Origin: Pseudomonas sp. FP2196
Lineage (GTDB): Bacteria; Pseudomonadota; Gammaproteobacteria; Pseudomonadales; Pseudomonadaceae
DNA length: 64,000 nucleotides
Assembly (NCBI RefSeq): GCF_030687715.1
Contig: NZ_CP117445.1
Coordinates: 2,965,501 to 3,029,500 of the forward strand
Reading direction: 5' to 3'
The notes under the pieces are model-generated. The model was given only the letters and a program-made list of their open reading frames with translations. It was not told the DNA's origin and did no database searches. The stretch's first letter is position 1, and the number at the start of each line of letters is the position of its first letter. The translations under genes were made by a program, and so were the position numbers. Positions 49,883 to 58,666 of the stretch are shown in pieces.

Positions 49883-50356
49883 CTATTGTCGGACTACTGG
49901 CTCAACCGCATTCACCTCATCTAACTGGTCGCTCATTCGGTGCAAGAAATCAATTAGCATCTCGATTTCATCATTGCTCAACGTAGCTAATAGCAGCCTC
50001 TCCCTCTCAAGGGCAGTCACCAACACTTCGTCATGCACCTTACGACCTGCGGATGTCAGAGATACGGTGTATCGACGAGCGTCTCCCGCATCGATCTCAG
50101 TCGACACATATCCGTCGTGCTCAAGCGACTTAAGCGCTCGACTGACAGCGCCTTTATCTAGGCCGATGGCCTGAACTACCCGATTAGCGCTGATGTGGTC
50201 TTCGACCGCAAGCATTGCTAACACCCTCCATTCAACTATCCCAATCCCGAAATGCTTGCGGTAGCAAGCTGACGCGCCGCTCGCCATCTTGTTAGTCAGG
50301 AAGGTAAGCAATGCAGGAACGTAGCGATCCAGATTCAGGGGAGAGGGTTGGGTCAT
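49883..50356 (-). CDS. MarR family transcriptional regulator
   Basis: The 157-residue winged-helix regulator has the MarR core: VEWRVLAMLAVEDHISANRVVQAIGLDKGAVSRALKSLEHDGYV and the wing DAGDARRYTVSLTSAGRKVH. The start at 50356 (MTQPSPLNLD) fits; the frame is open upstream. It is divergent from the VanB/VanA-like oxygenase genes, and a palindromic site lies 29 bases before its start. It is probably a repressor relieved by an aromatic acid. Confidence 0.9.
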   Translation of the reverse strand: MTQPSPLNLDRYVPALLTFLTNKMASGASACYRKHFGIGIVEWRVLAMLAVEDHISANRVVQAIGLDKGAVSRALKSLEHDGYVSTEIDAGDARRYTVSLTSAGRKVHDEVLVTALERERLLLATLSNDEIEMLIDFLHRMSDQLDEVNAVEPVVRQ

Positions 50357-50384
50357 GACGAACGGTTCCTGACAGTCAATAGAA

Positions 50385-50404
50385 TTGGTTGACACCGCAA
50401 CCAA
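50385..50404. promoter_or_regulatory. Inverted repeat, likely MarR operator
   Basis: TTGGTTG (50385-50391) and CAACCAA (50398-50404) are perfect 7-base arms around ACACCG. The site lies in the gap between marR and the divergent oxygenase genes, the usual place for a MarR operator. Confidence 0.6.
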
Positions 50405-50612
50405 AATGATTAGGATAAGAATCACACAACGATTCCGCGTCCGCATCATAAGCGCGCGGCAAAACAATAAAAAATCTCAAAGGTGCCGTGTCATGACTTG
50501 CCTGCTCCTACTTACCCCTTCTTGATCTCCAGACTTAGCGCATTTAGTCGGTAACGCCGGCTCAACATCAATTCGCTTTCAAACACTGCACACCCGCGGT
50601 GGGGTTACGCTC

Positions 50613-51566
50613 ATGCTAGAAGTTTATGTCTCTCGCAAAAAATCTGAAGCTGAAGGTGTATGCAGCTTCGAATTGATGGCTGCCAACGGCACAGAACTTC
50701 CCGCGTTCTCTGCGGGATCACATGTCGACGTGCATGTTGCCCCGGGCCTTACTCGGCAGTACTCACTGTGCAACGCCCCCCACGAGCGTGGCCGATACCT
50801 CATTGCCGTACTTAACGAGCCTGAGTCTCGTGGAGGATCCAGTGGTATGCACGCCAATATTACGGAAGGCTCAACACTCTCCATTGGCAGCCCCCGCAAT
50901 CTCTTCGATTTAGACCTCTCAGGCGAGCGCTATTTCTTGTTTGCAGGTGGCATCGGCATCACTCCGATAATTGCCATGGCTCATACGCTAATCGCAGCGG
51001 GTAAGCTCTTTGAGCTTCACTATTGCGGTCGATCTATTGAGCGACTGGCATTCCTTGAAATCCTGAGCGAATCACCCTTCGCTGATCATGTTCGAATTCA
51101 TGTCGACAATGGCCCGTCCCAACAACGCTTAGATGCTGCTCAGATCCTGGCGATTCCGATGCATGGTGATCAGCTCTACGTCTGCGGCCCGTCCGGCTTC
51201 ATGACTTATATTCAATCCACCGCGAAGGCTTCTGGATGGAGTGACCAGCAGATCAATCGGGAGGACTTCAGTGCTCCGTCTCAGGCTCTCGAAGGTGATC
51301 TGCCCTTTGAAATTGAGTTATCCCGCTCAGGCCGGGTGATCCAAGTTCCTGCACAAAAGTCCGCCCTTGAAGTGCTGCTTGAACACGACGTGGAAATCGA
51401 AAGTTCCTGTGAACAAGGCATCTGCGGTTCCTGCGTCACTCGAGTACTGGCTGGTGAGCCTGACCATCGAGATCAATACATGAACGCCTCGGAACATGCG
51501 CGAAACGACAGTTTCACTCCCTGCTGTTCCCGCTCTCACAGCCCACGTCTTGTGCTGGATCTGTAA
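50613..51566 (+). CDS. VanB-like oxidoreductase (FMN, NADH, 2Fe-2S)
   Basis: The 317-residue reductase is of the phthalate dioxygenase reductase type. It has an FMN-binding barrel (AGSHVDVHVAPGLTRQYSLCN), an NADH domain (FLFAGGIGITPIIAMAHTL, LYVCGPSGFM) and a C-terminal plant-type ferredoxin with CEQGICGSC and a later cysteine. It passes electrons from NADH to the Rieske oxygenase encoded 35 bases downstream. It looks like the vanillate O-demethylase reductase. The order reductase-then-oxygenase is the reverse of the common vanA-vanB order. Confidence 0.9.
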   Translation: MLEVYVSRKKSEAEGVCSFELMAANGTELPAFSAGSHVDVHVAPGLTRQYSLCNAPHERGRYLIAVLNEPESRGGSSGMHANITEGSTLSIGSPRNLFDLDLSGERYFLFAGGIGITPIIAMAHTLIAAGKLFELHYCGRSIERLAFLEILSESPFADHVRIHVDNGPSQQRLDAAQILAIPMHGDQLYVCGPSGFMTYIQSTAKASGWSDQQINREDFSAPSQALEGDLPFEIELSRSGRVIQVPAQKSALEVLLEHDVEIESSCEQGICGSCVTRVLAGEPDHRDQYMNASEHARNDSFTPCCSRSHSPRLVLDL

Positions 51567-51601
51567 CCCTAATAAGAAAATCCTGAGAATCGGAGATCGC
51601 T

Positions 51602-52678
51602 ATGAGTACGACACAACCTCAGTCCCTGGCTTACGAGATTAAAGCTCCTTCAGAGCTACCAAAGTTTCCACTCAATCAATGGTACGTCGCAGCTTTTTCG
51701 TGGGAGCTCAAAGACAAGCCAGTGGGTAGAACCTTGCTCAGCAAGCCCGTTGTTCTATTCCGCACTGCAGATGGTCAACCTGCTGCCCTGGAGGATCGGT
51801 GCTGCCATCGAGCACTGCCTCTCTCTCACGGCACCATAGAGGAGCAAGGCGTCCGCTGTGGCTATCACGGACTTTTGTTCAACACTAAAGGACAGTGTTT
51901 GGAAGTACCCGGGCAGGCCAAAATCCCTACTAAAGCCAAAGTTCCTGCTTATCACGTCCGTGAACGCGATCAGATCATCTGGATCTGGTTTGGTAGCACT
52001 GAGCAAATGGAGCCTACTTGCGAGCCTCAGGCATACGACATTCACACCAAGGGTGAATATCTTTTCGAAGGGGATGTCTACCACTACGATGCGCCCTACC
52101 AGCTTATCCATGACAACCTCCTGGACCTGAGCCATCTGGGCTACGTGCACCTGCGTACTATCGGCGGTAACGCGAAAATCCACATGAATGCCCAGATGCG
52201 TGTCGAAAGCGATGAGAACACTGTGAAGGTGACTCGCCACATGCTGGATTCGGTACCGCCACCTACTTACACCGCGGCCTACCCGTTCCAGGGCAAAGTT
52301 GATCGCTGGCAAGAAATCGAATTCCACGTCACACACCTCCGTATTTGGACGGGTGCCGCTGATGCCAACTCGGTGTCGCTCGAAGATCCAAAGCGCGGAG
52401 GGTTCCATATGCGTGGTTTCCACGGCGTGACTCCTGAAACGGAAACCTCCAGCCACTACTTCTGGACTATCGCATCCAATCCGAAGAGCAATACTGACGA
52501 AGTCATGGCGAAGGTCGTGGAACAGACAGCCATGACCTTTGATGAGGATAAGGTCGTTATCGAAGCTCAGTATCAGAACATGCTCCAATTCGGCCCCCGG
52601 CCAATGGTGGACATCCATGTGGACGTAGGAGCAAACCGTGCCCGAAAGATAATTGAGCAGCTTCGCCAAGCCTGTTGA
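51602..52678 (+). CDS. VanA-like Rieske oxygenase
   Basis: The 358-residue oxygenase has the Rieske motif C-x-H...C-x2-H in CCHRALPLSHGTIEEQGVRCGYHG. The mononuclear iron triad is in DNLLDLSHLGYVH. This places it with vanillate demethylase, toluenesulfonate methyl-monooxygenase and similar single-component oxygenases fed by a VanB-type reductase. O-demethylation or ring hydroxylation of an aromatic acid is likely, but the substrate cannot be read. The upstream MarR is divergent. A stem-loop at 52689-52710 follows the gene. Confidence 0.9.
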   Translation: MSTTQPQSLAYEIKAPSELPKFPLNQWYVAAFSWELKDKPVGRTLLSKPVVLFRTADGQPAALEDRCCHRALPLSHGTIEEQGVRCGYHGLLFNTKGQCLEVPGQAKIPTKAKVPAYHVRERDQIIWIWFGSTEQMEPTCEPQAYDIHTKGEYLFEGDVYHYDAPYQLIHDNLLDLSHLGYVHLRTIGGNAKIHMNAQMRVESDENTVKVTRHMLDSVPPPTYTAAYPFQGKVDRWQEIEFHVTHLRIWTGAADANSVSLEDPKRGGFHMRGFHGVTPETETSSHYFWTIASNPKSNTDEVMAKVVEQTAMTFDEDKVVIEAQYQNMLQFGPRPMVDIHVDVGANRARKIIEQLRQAC

Positions 52679-52688
52679 TGGTCAATCA

Positions 52689-52710
52689 AGAGGCCGCTAA
52701 AACAGCCTCT
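52689..52710 (+). terminator. Stem-loop after the VanA-like gene
   Basis: AGAGGC and GCCTCT pair around a 10-base loop just after the stop codon. No U tract follows, so termination is uncertain. The rest of the gap to 52929 shows no supported gene. Confidence 0.35.
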
Positions 52711-52929
52711 ATTCAGCAAGCTGTCGGCGGTGCCAGCCAGACTGCTGGGCAATTTATAGCGATATGCCGAATCGCGCTGAAGATGCCTTCTTCTGGCGCC
52801 AATTCACGAGACGATCGTTACTTGAAGTAACTAGCCAATTAAAACAAGAATCTATTCGCTTAAGTTATAAAGCTGTCTTGTCGCCGAGCATGAAGCATCC
52901 GATTGCTGTCAGATGTCTCCAATCAAGGC

Positions 52930-53385
52930 TCAAGTATTTTCTCGAAGTATATTTTTAATCAGCTTGGCAATAGGCGCCAGGTGCAAGCCCGCGAAAAGCG
53001 CAGTGATCTTCAGTACCTCCGCGCCGACATTACTTGATGCATTTTGCCACCTCTCGATTAAAGCGCCCAAGGCAAGCTCATAAATCTCGAGCCCCTGATC
53101 AGATAACTGCAGCGTAACTATGCGTCGATCTGGTTTCTCACGTCGACGGTGCACAAAGCCTAATTTTTCGAGCTTGTCGACCCTAAAAGCTACTTTGGAT
53201 GACATGACATTCAAATGCTGACTACATTGCTCCGTAGTCAGAGCAGTGCCTTGCGCTAAGCTATCAAGGATTCGAAAGTCTGTAAGTGACAGGTTTTGGC
53301 TAGCCACGACCTGCTCTATCCATTCGTCCACCGTTTTGTTAACGCTCTCAAGCACATTAAATGCGTCAATTAAATGTGTTTGCAC
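52930..53385 (-). CDS. MarR family transcriptional regulator (second)
   Basis: The 151-residue protein has the MarR winged helix (LTDFRILDSLAQGTALTTEQCSQHL, VMSSKVAFRVDKLEKLGFVHRRREKPDRRIVTLQLSDQGLEIYE). It converges on the Rieske oxygenase gene. The region upstream (53386-53676) is 290 bases long, shared with the divergent TetR gene, A+T rich and without a clear operator. It may sense the same aromatic compound as its neighbours. Confidence 0.88.
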   Translation of the reverse strand: MQTHLIDAFNVLESVNKTVDEWIEQVVASQNLSLTDFRILDSLAQGTALTTEQCSQHLNVMSSKVAFRVDKLEKLGFVHRRREKPDRRIVTLQLSDQGLEIYELALGALIERWQNASSNVGAEVLKITALFAGLHLAPIAKLIKNILRENT

Positions 53386-53676
53386 TCCTGCCTCCTACGC
53401 ACTGTACATATAACAAAGCTGAACGGCCACGCATCGAATGTTATTTCCCAAAGTCAATTGCCGGGCCCAAAAAAATCAAAAATGACATATCGACATGAAT
53501 AAACCAGGCACTCTAACAGTCATGCGCTTAATCAGTTATTACAAAAAGCCATAGTCACTATTCAAGTTCTGAATGCCTTTTTCTGACGTCTTTTGTTGAC
53601 CAGCAATGTCTTTGAAATTATAAATACCCACAGTTTCTATTGACGTTTTCCCGCTCAAAAACAATCAGAGCACTAT

Positions 53677-54297
53677 ATGGACTCCAAGCCCGATCACCTG
53701 AAATCCGCCAAGCTGCGTAGCAGATCCTCCATCGGGGCTGTTCGCAGTCCTCAGAGCACAGAGGCCATTCTTGAGGCTGCTGCAGCGATTCTCGAGGAGC
53801 GTGGGTATCGAGCATTTACTATGGATGCCCTGGTAGAACGGGCCGGTTCGAGCAAGCCTACGATCTACCGGTGGTGGAAAAACAAGGGCGCGTTGCTCAG
53901 GGATGTTTATGAACGCACCGCCCTGACCTTCGTGACACAACCGGACACTGGAGATTTGAATAAAGACTTGATCGTTCACCTGCGCTCACTTTGGAGTTGG
54001 TGGCGGACCTCAAGTGCGGGCGAAACATTACGTAGCCTGATTGCCGAGATACAGCACGAACCGCAGGCTCTGGAGGAGTTTAGAAAAGAGTTTTTGCCAC
54101 GTCGCGAGCGTACGTTAAGAAAGATTTTTGAACGCGCTGTAGAGTCGGGCGACATCGATGAAGGTCCAGCCGTCGAAAGCGCAGTCTCGCTACTTACCGG
54201 TATGTCGTGGCTTCATTTGGTAACGGCGAACCTCGATAACCTGGATGACATCGACCATTCGGTATCCGTAATCGTTAAAGGGCTAAGAGCCCGTTAA
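53677..54297 (+). CDS. TetR/AcrR regulator of the efflux operon
   Basis: The 206-residue regulator has a TetR DNA-binding domain (TEAILEAAAAILEERGYRAFTMDALVERAGSSKPTIYRWWKNKGALL, about 28-74) and a TetR_C_11-like ligand domain. It stands 93 bases before a tripartite efflux operon on the same strand, which it probably represses. A basic serine-rich lead of 25 residues precedes the domain. The effector is likely an exported aromatic. Confidence 0.9.
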   Translation: MDSKPDHLKSAKLRSRSSIGAVRSPQSTEAILEAAAAILEERGYRAFTMDALVERAGSSKPTIYRWWKNKGALLRDVYERTALTFVTQPDTGDLNKDLIVHLRSLWSWWRTSSAGETLRSLIAEIQHEPQALEEFRKEFLPRRERTLRKIFERAVESGDIDEGPAVESAVSLLTGMSWLHLVTANLDNLDDIDHSVSVIVKGLRAR

Positions 54298-54390
54298 GTC
54301 GTTTTTTTGTCCATAACGACACTGACAGTTTTTATTGAATCCTGCCCCATCTTTGGCCTGATTTCTATTTGCCGTAAGAGAACAAACGTA

Positions 54391-55899
54391 ATGAACAGTT
54401 GTAAAAACGAGGCGTCAGCGCACCCACGTTATGGGCTTCCCCTTGCCGCTCGATTCTCGGTAGCAGCATTGGTGGTACTGCTAAGCGGATGCTCCTTCAA
54501 TGATTTGAAGCCAGTCTCAAGCCTGCAACACCCCGGAAACGCCAGTGAAACCTTAGCCGATAGCGGGGTCACTCTCTCGCCATCTGCTTGGCCAACTCAA
54601 ACCTGGTGGAGCAGCTTCAACGACAAGCAACTGGATAATCTGGTTGAGGAGGCGCTGGCACAAAGCCCGACGCTGCGCTCCGCTGCCGCTCGCGTGCGCC
54701 AGGCGAGCGCGCTGGAAGCAATAGAGGGCGCGTCGCTGTTGCCGCATATCGACGCATCAGCGAGCACCACCCGTGAGCGATTCAGTTCAAATGGCACCAC
54801 CCCTGCCCCGGTTAAAGGCACCTGGCAAAATGTCGATCAGGCAACGCTGAATGTCGGTTACGAATTGGATTTCTGGGGAAAGAACCGCGAAGCGGTTGAA
54901 GCCGCTGTTGGACGCAGAAAGGCGCTTGAAGTCGATAGTCGCGCGGCATCATTGATTCTGTCATCGGCCGTTGTGCAGACCTATATCGCCCTGCAGGATA
55001 CGTACGAGCAGTTGGACGTTGCCCAGGCTTTGTTGAATCAGCAAATCGATATCGAAAAACTCACACAACAACGATTCACCGCTGAGTTGGGTAGTCAGAT
55101 CGATATCAAGCAATCACAGGCATCGCTTCCCGCCAGTCGCGCCAATATCGCGGCCTTGAAGGAAATGATCGAGCTGAACCAGAACAAGCTTGCCTCTTTG
55201 TTGGGCCAGGGGCCTGATCGAGGTAGATCGATCACCCGCCCTCACCTGCTAGCCAGCAACAACGTGATGATGCCCACCAACATTCCGGCCGAACTGGTGG
55301 GACACCGCCCCGATGTTGTTGCTCAGCGCTGGCGTGTAGAGGCGTCGGGGCATGAGATTGAAGTCGCCAAAGCTCGGTTTTATCCCAATGTGAATCTGAC
55401 AGCCTTCGTGGGTTTGCAAAGCCTTGCGTTCAGCACTTTCAACGATCACAGCAGCCGAATTCTGGGTGTGTCGCCCGCTATAAGTCTGCCCATCTTTGAG
55501 GGTGGGCGTTTGCGCGGCAATTTGAGTGCACAGAACGCGGCTTACGACCTCGCCGTTGAAAATTACAACCAGACCGTTGTCGATGCGCTTCGCGATATTG
55601 CCGATCAGTTGTCTTCGCTTCGTTGGCTGAAAGAGCGAATGGCGCAGCAAGTGGACGCGGTCAATACCGCGCAAGCCGCTTCCGATCTGGTCAACCTTCG
55701 TTACGGCGCAGGATTGGCAACCTATCTGCAAGTGCTGGCCACGGAGAATGCGACCCTGGCCCAGAAGCGCCAACTGGTGACGCTGGAGTCTCGCGCACTG
55801 TCGCTGCAAGCGAACCTGAGCCGAGCACTGGGCGGTGGCTATCGCCCGGAACTGCCTGTCACCTCCCCCGCAAATTCCACCGTAGTTGATAAATCATGA
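54391..55899 (+). CDS. Outer-membrane efflux lipoprotein (NodT/OprM family)
   Basis: The 502-residue protein has a lipobox LLSGCS near residue 35 and the two OEP repeats typical of OprM/NodT channels: WWSSFNDKQLDNLVEEALAQSPTLRSAAARVRQA, then TLNVGYELDFWGKNREAVEAA, and LPIFEGGRLRGNL in the second repeat. It forms the outer-membrane exit duct for the HlyD/MFS pair downstream. The ATG at 54391 is used since the frame before it has no signal. It overlaps the next gene by four bases. Confidence 0.93.
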   Translation: MNSCKNEASAHPRYGLPLAARFSVAALVVLLSGCSFNDLKPVSSLQHPGNASETLADSGVTLSPSAWPTQTWWSSFNDKQLDNLVEEALAQSPTLRSAAARVRQASALEAIEGASLLPHIDASASTTRERFSSNGTTPAPVKGTWQNVDQATLNVGYELDFWGKNREAVEAAVGRRKALEVDSRAASLILSSAVVQTYIALQDTYEQLDVAQALLNQQIDIEKLTQQRFTAELGSQIDIKQSQASLPASRANIAALKEMIELNQNKLASLLGQGPDRGRSITRPHLLASNNVMMPTNIPAELVGHRPDVVAQRWRVEASGHEIEVAKARFYPNVNLTAFVGLQSLAFSTFNDHSSRILGVSPAISLPIFEGGRLRGNLSAQNAAYDLAVENYNQTVVDALRDIADQLSSLRWLKERMAQQVDAVNTAQAASDLVNLRYGAGLATYLQVLATENATLAQKRQLVTLESRALSLQANLSRALGGGYRPELPVTSPANSTVVDKS

Positions 55900-57086
55900 C
55901 CTCCCCAACACCCTCTTCTTCTGACGCCTCCCGTTCACCCAAGTCATTTCGTCCGCAACTGCTGCTGATTGTCGCGATCGTGCTGCTCTTGGCCGTCCTG
56001 GGGAGCTGGTATTTTCTGGGGCTTGGCAGTGAGTCCACCGATGATGCCTACGTGGACGGTAATATCGTGCAGGTGACCTCTCAGGTCGGCGGAACAGTGA
56101 CCGTCATCAGCGCCGATAACACCGACCATATCGATGCCCACGCTCCGTTGGTCACGCTCAATGCAGTCGATGCCGAAATCCAGTATCAACGCACTCAGTC
56201 GAACCTGGCCCGAACCGTGCGACAGGCGCGTACCCAGTATTACCAGGTGCAACAACTGGAAGCTGAGGTCAGTCAGCGGCAGAACGACGTGCGCAAGGCT
56301 CGGGATGACGTTCGACGTCGCAGTCAACTTGCCGCAAGCGGCGCGGTGTCTCGGGAAGAGATCAGCCACGCCGAGGAAGTGCTGAAAAACGCGCTCGCTG
56401 GGCTCGACGGCACGCGGCATGCCTTGGCAGTGCGCCTGGCCATGGTGGATAACACCACGCTACGAACGCATCCCGACGTGCTGGTGGCTGCTGCCAATCT
56501 GCGTGATGCGTTTATTTCCCTGCATCGCACACAAATTAACTCGCCGGTTAGCGGCCTGATCACCAAGCGCAGTGTGCAGGTCGGCCAGCGCATCAGTCCC
56601 GGTGTTGCTCTGATGTCTGTCGTTCCGATCGATCAGGTTTGGGTGAACGCCAACTTCAAGGAATCGCAGATCGAGGACTTGCGAATCGGACAACCTGTGG
56701 AGTTGCACGCCGATGCCTATGCACGCAAGGTTATGTTTCACGGAACCATCGTAGGGCTGGATGCCGGGACTGGCAGCGCTTTTTCGTTGATGCCGGCACA
56801 AAACGCTACGGGCAACTGGATCAAAGTCACTCAACGCGTGCCGGTCCGTATCGCCCTGCGTCCTGACGAAATTGCCGCCAATCCATTGCGCTTGGGGCTA
56901 TCAATGAGGGTGTCCGTTGATACCACCGATACCAGCGGCGAGCGACTTAATAAAAAGACACCAGCGCAACCCGCCTACAGCACCGATATTTTTGAGAACG
57001 AACTCAAGGATGCAAATGACATCGTCGAACAAATAATCAGCGCCAACGAAGACCGTGGCCCCTCCTCCCAACTGTTGAAACCTTGA
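55896..57086 (+). CDS. HlyD/EmrA-type membrane fusion protein
   Basis: The 396-residue adaptor has one N-terminal helix (LLLIVAIVLLLAVLGSWYFLGLG) and the biotinyl-lipoyl start STDDAYVDGNIVQVTSQVGGTV. A coiled-coil hairpin follows (about 90-190), then INSPVSGLITKRSVQVGQRISPG and the beta-barrel VWVNANFKESQIEDLRIGQPVELHAD. It links the MFS pump to the outer-membrane duct. Four-base overlaps on both sides show a tight operon. Confidence 0.93.
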   Translation: MTSPTPSSSDASRSPKSFRPQLLLIVAIVLLLAVLGSWYFLGLGSESTDDAYVDGNIVQVTSQVGGTVTVISADNTDHIDAHAPLVTLNAVDAEIQYQRTQSNLARTVRQARTQYYQVQQLEAEVSQRQNDVRKARDDVRRRSQLAASGAVSREEISHAEEVLKNALAGLDGTRHALAVRLAMVDNTTLRTHPDVLVAAANLRDAFISLHRTQINSPVSGLITKRSVQVGQRISPGVALMSVVPIDQVWVNANFKESQIEDLRIGQPVELHADAYARKVMFHGTIVGLDAGTGSAFSLMPAQNATGNWIKVTQRVPVRIALRPDEIAANPLRLGLSMRVSVDTTDTSGERLNKKTPAQPAYSTDIFENELKDANDIVEQIISANEDRGPSSQLLKP

Positions 57087-58618
57087 CGAGTCAGCTCATG
57101 TATCGGAAAAACGCCGCTTTGCTGATCGCCGTCGGCCTTTTATGCGCGCTCGAATATCTTCAGGCCGGCATGATTGCTTTCGCCTCAGCGCCTATTCGCG
57201 GCGAAATAGACGCCAGCCCTGAAGAATTCACGTTGGTCGCCGCGCTTTATGCGTGTATCGCAGTCGTGGTTATTTCAAAACAGCGCTGGTTGGTTGAGCG
57301 ACTCGGCTGGCGCAATTTCATGTTGGGCTCGATCAGCATTTATGTGATGGGCGCCTTTGTGTGCGGCGTCAGCGATGATCTGACTTCGTTCACCGTTGGC
57401 CGCGTGATTATGGCGTTGGGAGGGGCGTCCTTCATGACGTCCGCTCGCTTGATGGTCAATCTTCTACCTCCCGGACCTGGGAGATTCGTAGGCGTCAAAG
57501 TGTTTGCAACCGGGCTTGCCAGCGGCACGGCAGCGGCCCCTTTTCTGTCATCGCTGGTAGTGGTCGAAGATACCTGGCATGCCATCTTCTGGCTGCTGAT
57601 GGCGGGGGCCGTCGTAGCGGGTTTTCTATGTACAAGGTTCTTGCCTGACACGGCAATCGAGGAGGATGAACGCTCGCCGTCCAGTCCAGGAAACATCTTG
57701 CTGTTGTCTGTCAGCACCTTCTTCCTGCTGTATGTGCTGCAGCGTTCTTACTACGACTTTTATAACGAATCAGTGATTCTTTTGGCATTCGCTTTGCTGG
57801 CGGCTTTGGGTGTTTACATCTTCTTCCATGCTGAGCATTCCAAGGACACACCGTTTCTCAAAGTCAGGGACTTGATGCAGTCGCGCTACATCCTCGGCGT
57901 TGCGTTGTTCTGCTTCACGTACATCGTTCTGGGCAGCAATAACTACATTTTGCCGTACTTCCTGCAAACCGCCCTCGGCTACTCGTGGGACACGATCGGG
58001 ACGTTTCAGGCGTTTGGTCTCGCCGGTGCATTATTGACGTGGATCGTAATGGCCTTCGTCATACCGAAGCATCCCGGACCGAAAAAGTTCTTTGTGGCCG
58101 GGTTTGCGGCCCTAATCAGCTTCGGCCTGCTTTTGTCATCGCTCACGCCTGACGCAAACATGTGGGCGAACATATTGCCCGCGCTGATACTCAATGGCTG
58201 CTTTGTAATGTTGGTGCTGGCTACCGCCGCCATGCAGACATTTCGCGATGTGACGCATCACGACACTTTGTTTGCCCATGCCTATCAAATAAAAAGCATG
58301 CTCGGGCAGATCGCCATGGCTCTCGGCACAACCGTTGCCACTTTATTTCTGCAATGGCGCACTACGCTGCAGTACAACAACCTAAATGGGCACTTCAGTT
58401 CAGCTGATCCAATTTACCAGGCAAACACGCAATTGCTGGCGCAGTCGCTAACGCCCGCCGTCGGCGTTGGGCCGGCCAATCAGATGTCGGTGATGACGCT
58501 TGCTCAAAGCCTGCATCAACAGGCAACCCTGGTGGCCTGCATGGAGTATTTCTGGATGATCATCCTGGTCGCCGGTATGGCGCTAGGTGTGTCCATGATC
58601 CAGAAGACCTTCAAATAA
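57083..58618 (+). CDS. MFS transporter, DHA2 (EmrB-like, 14 TM)
   Basis: The 511-residue inner-membrane protein has about fourteen hydrophobic helices and the DHA2 pattern, with ISKQRWLVERLGWRNFMLGSISIYVMGAF after helix 2 and GRVIMALGGASFMTSARLMVNL. It is the proton-driven pump of the tripartite EmrAB-TolC-like system encoded here. Given the nearby aromatic oxygenase genes, aromatic acids or fusaric-acid-like toxins are likely exports; this is inference. Confidence 0.92.
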   Translation: MTSQLMYRKNAALLIAVGLLCALEYLQAGMIAFASAPIRGEIDASPEEFTLVAALYACIAVVVISKQRWLVERLGWRNFMLGSISIYVMGAFVCGVSDDLTSFTVGRVIMALGGASFMTSARLMVNLLPPGPGRFVGVKVFATGLASGTAAAPFLSSLVVVEDTWHAIFWLLMAGAVVAGFLCTRFLPDTAIEEDERSPSSPGNILLLSVSTFFLLYVLQRSYYDFYNESVILLAFALLAALGVYIFFHAEHSKDTPFLKVRDLMQSRYILGVALFCFTYIVLGSNNYILPYFLQTALGYSWDTIGTFQAFGLAGALLTWIVMAFVIPKHPGPKKFFVAGFAALISFGLLLSSLTPDANMWANILPALILNGCFVMLVLATAAMQTFRDVTHHDTLFAHAYQIKSMLGQIAMALGTTVATLFLQWRTTLQYNNLNGHFSSADPIYQANTQLLAQSLTPAVGVGPANQMSVMTLAQSLHQQATLVACMEYFWMIILVAGMALGVSMIQKTFK

Positions 58619-58637
58619 TGCGTTTGTAACTCGTCCT

Positions 58638-58662
58638 GCGGTGCCCAGGTTCTGGGCGCCGC
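58638..58662. terminator. Strong hairpin between convergent genes
   Basis: GCGGTGCCCAG pairs with CTGGGCGCCGC around GTT, eleven pairs with one wobble. It lies between the convergent ends of the efflux operon and the AraC gene and probably stops both transcripts, although no U tract is present. Confidence 0.6.
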
Positions 58663-58666
58663 GCGT

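Noticed and set aside
52764..52958. 64-codon plus-strand frame between the VanA-like gene and the second marR
   Set aside because: It lacks a ribosome-binding site and runs into the end of the convergent marR gene. It is probably noncoding.
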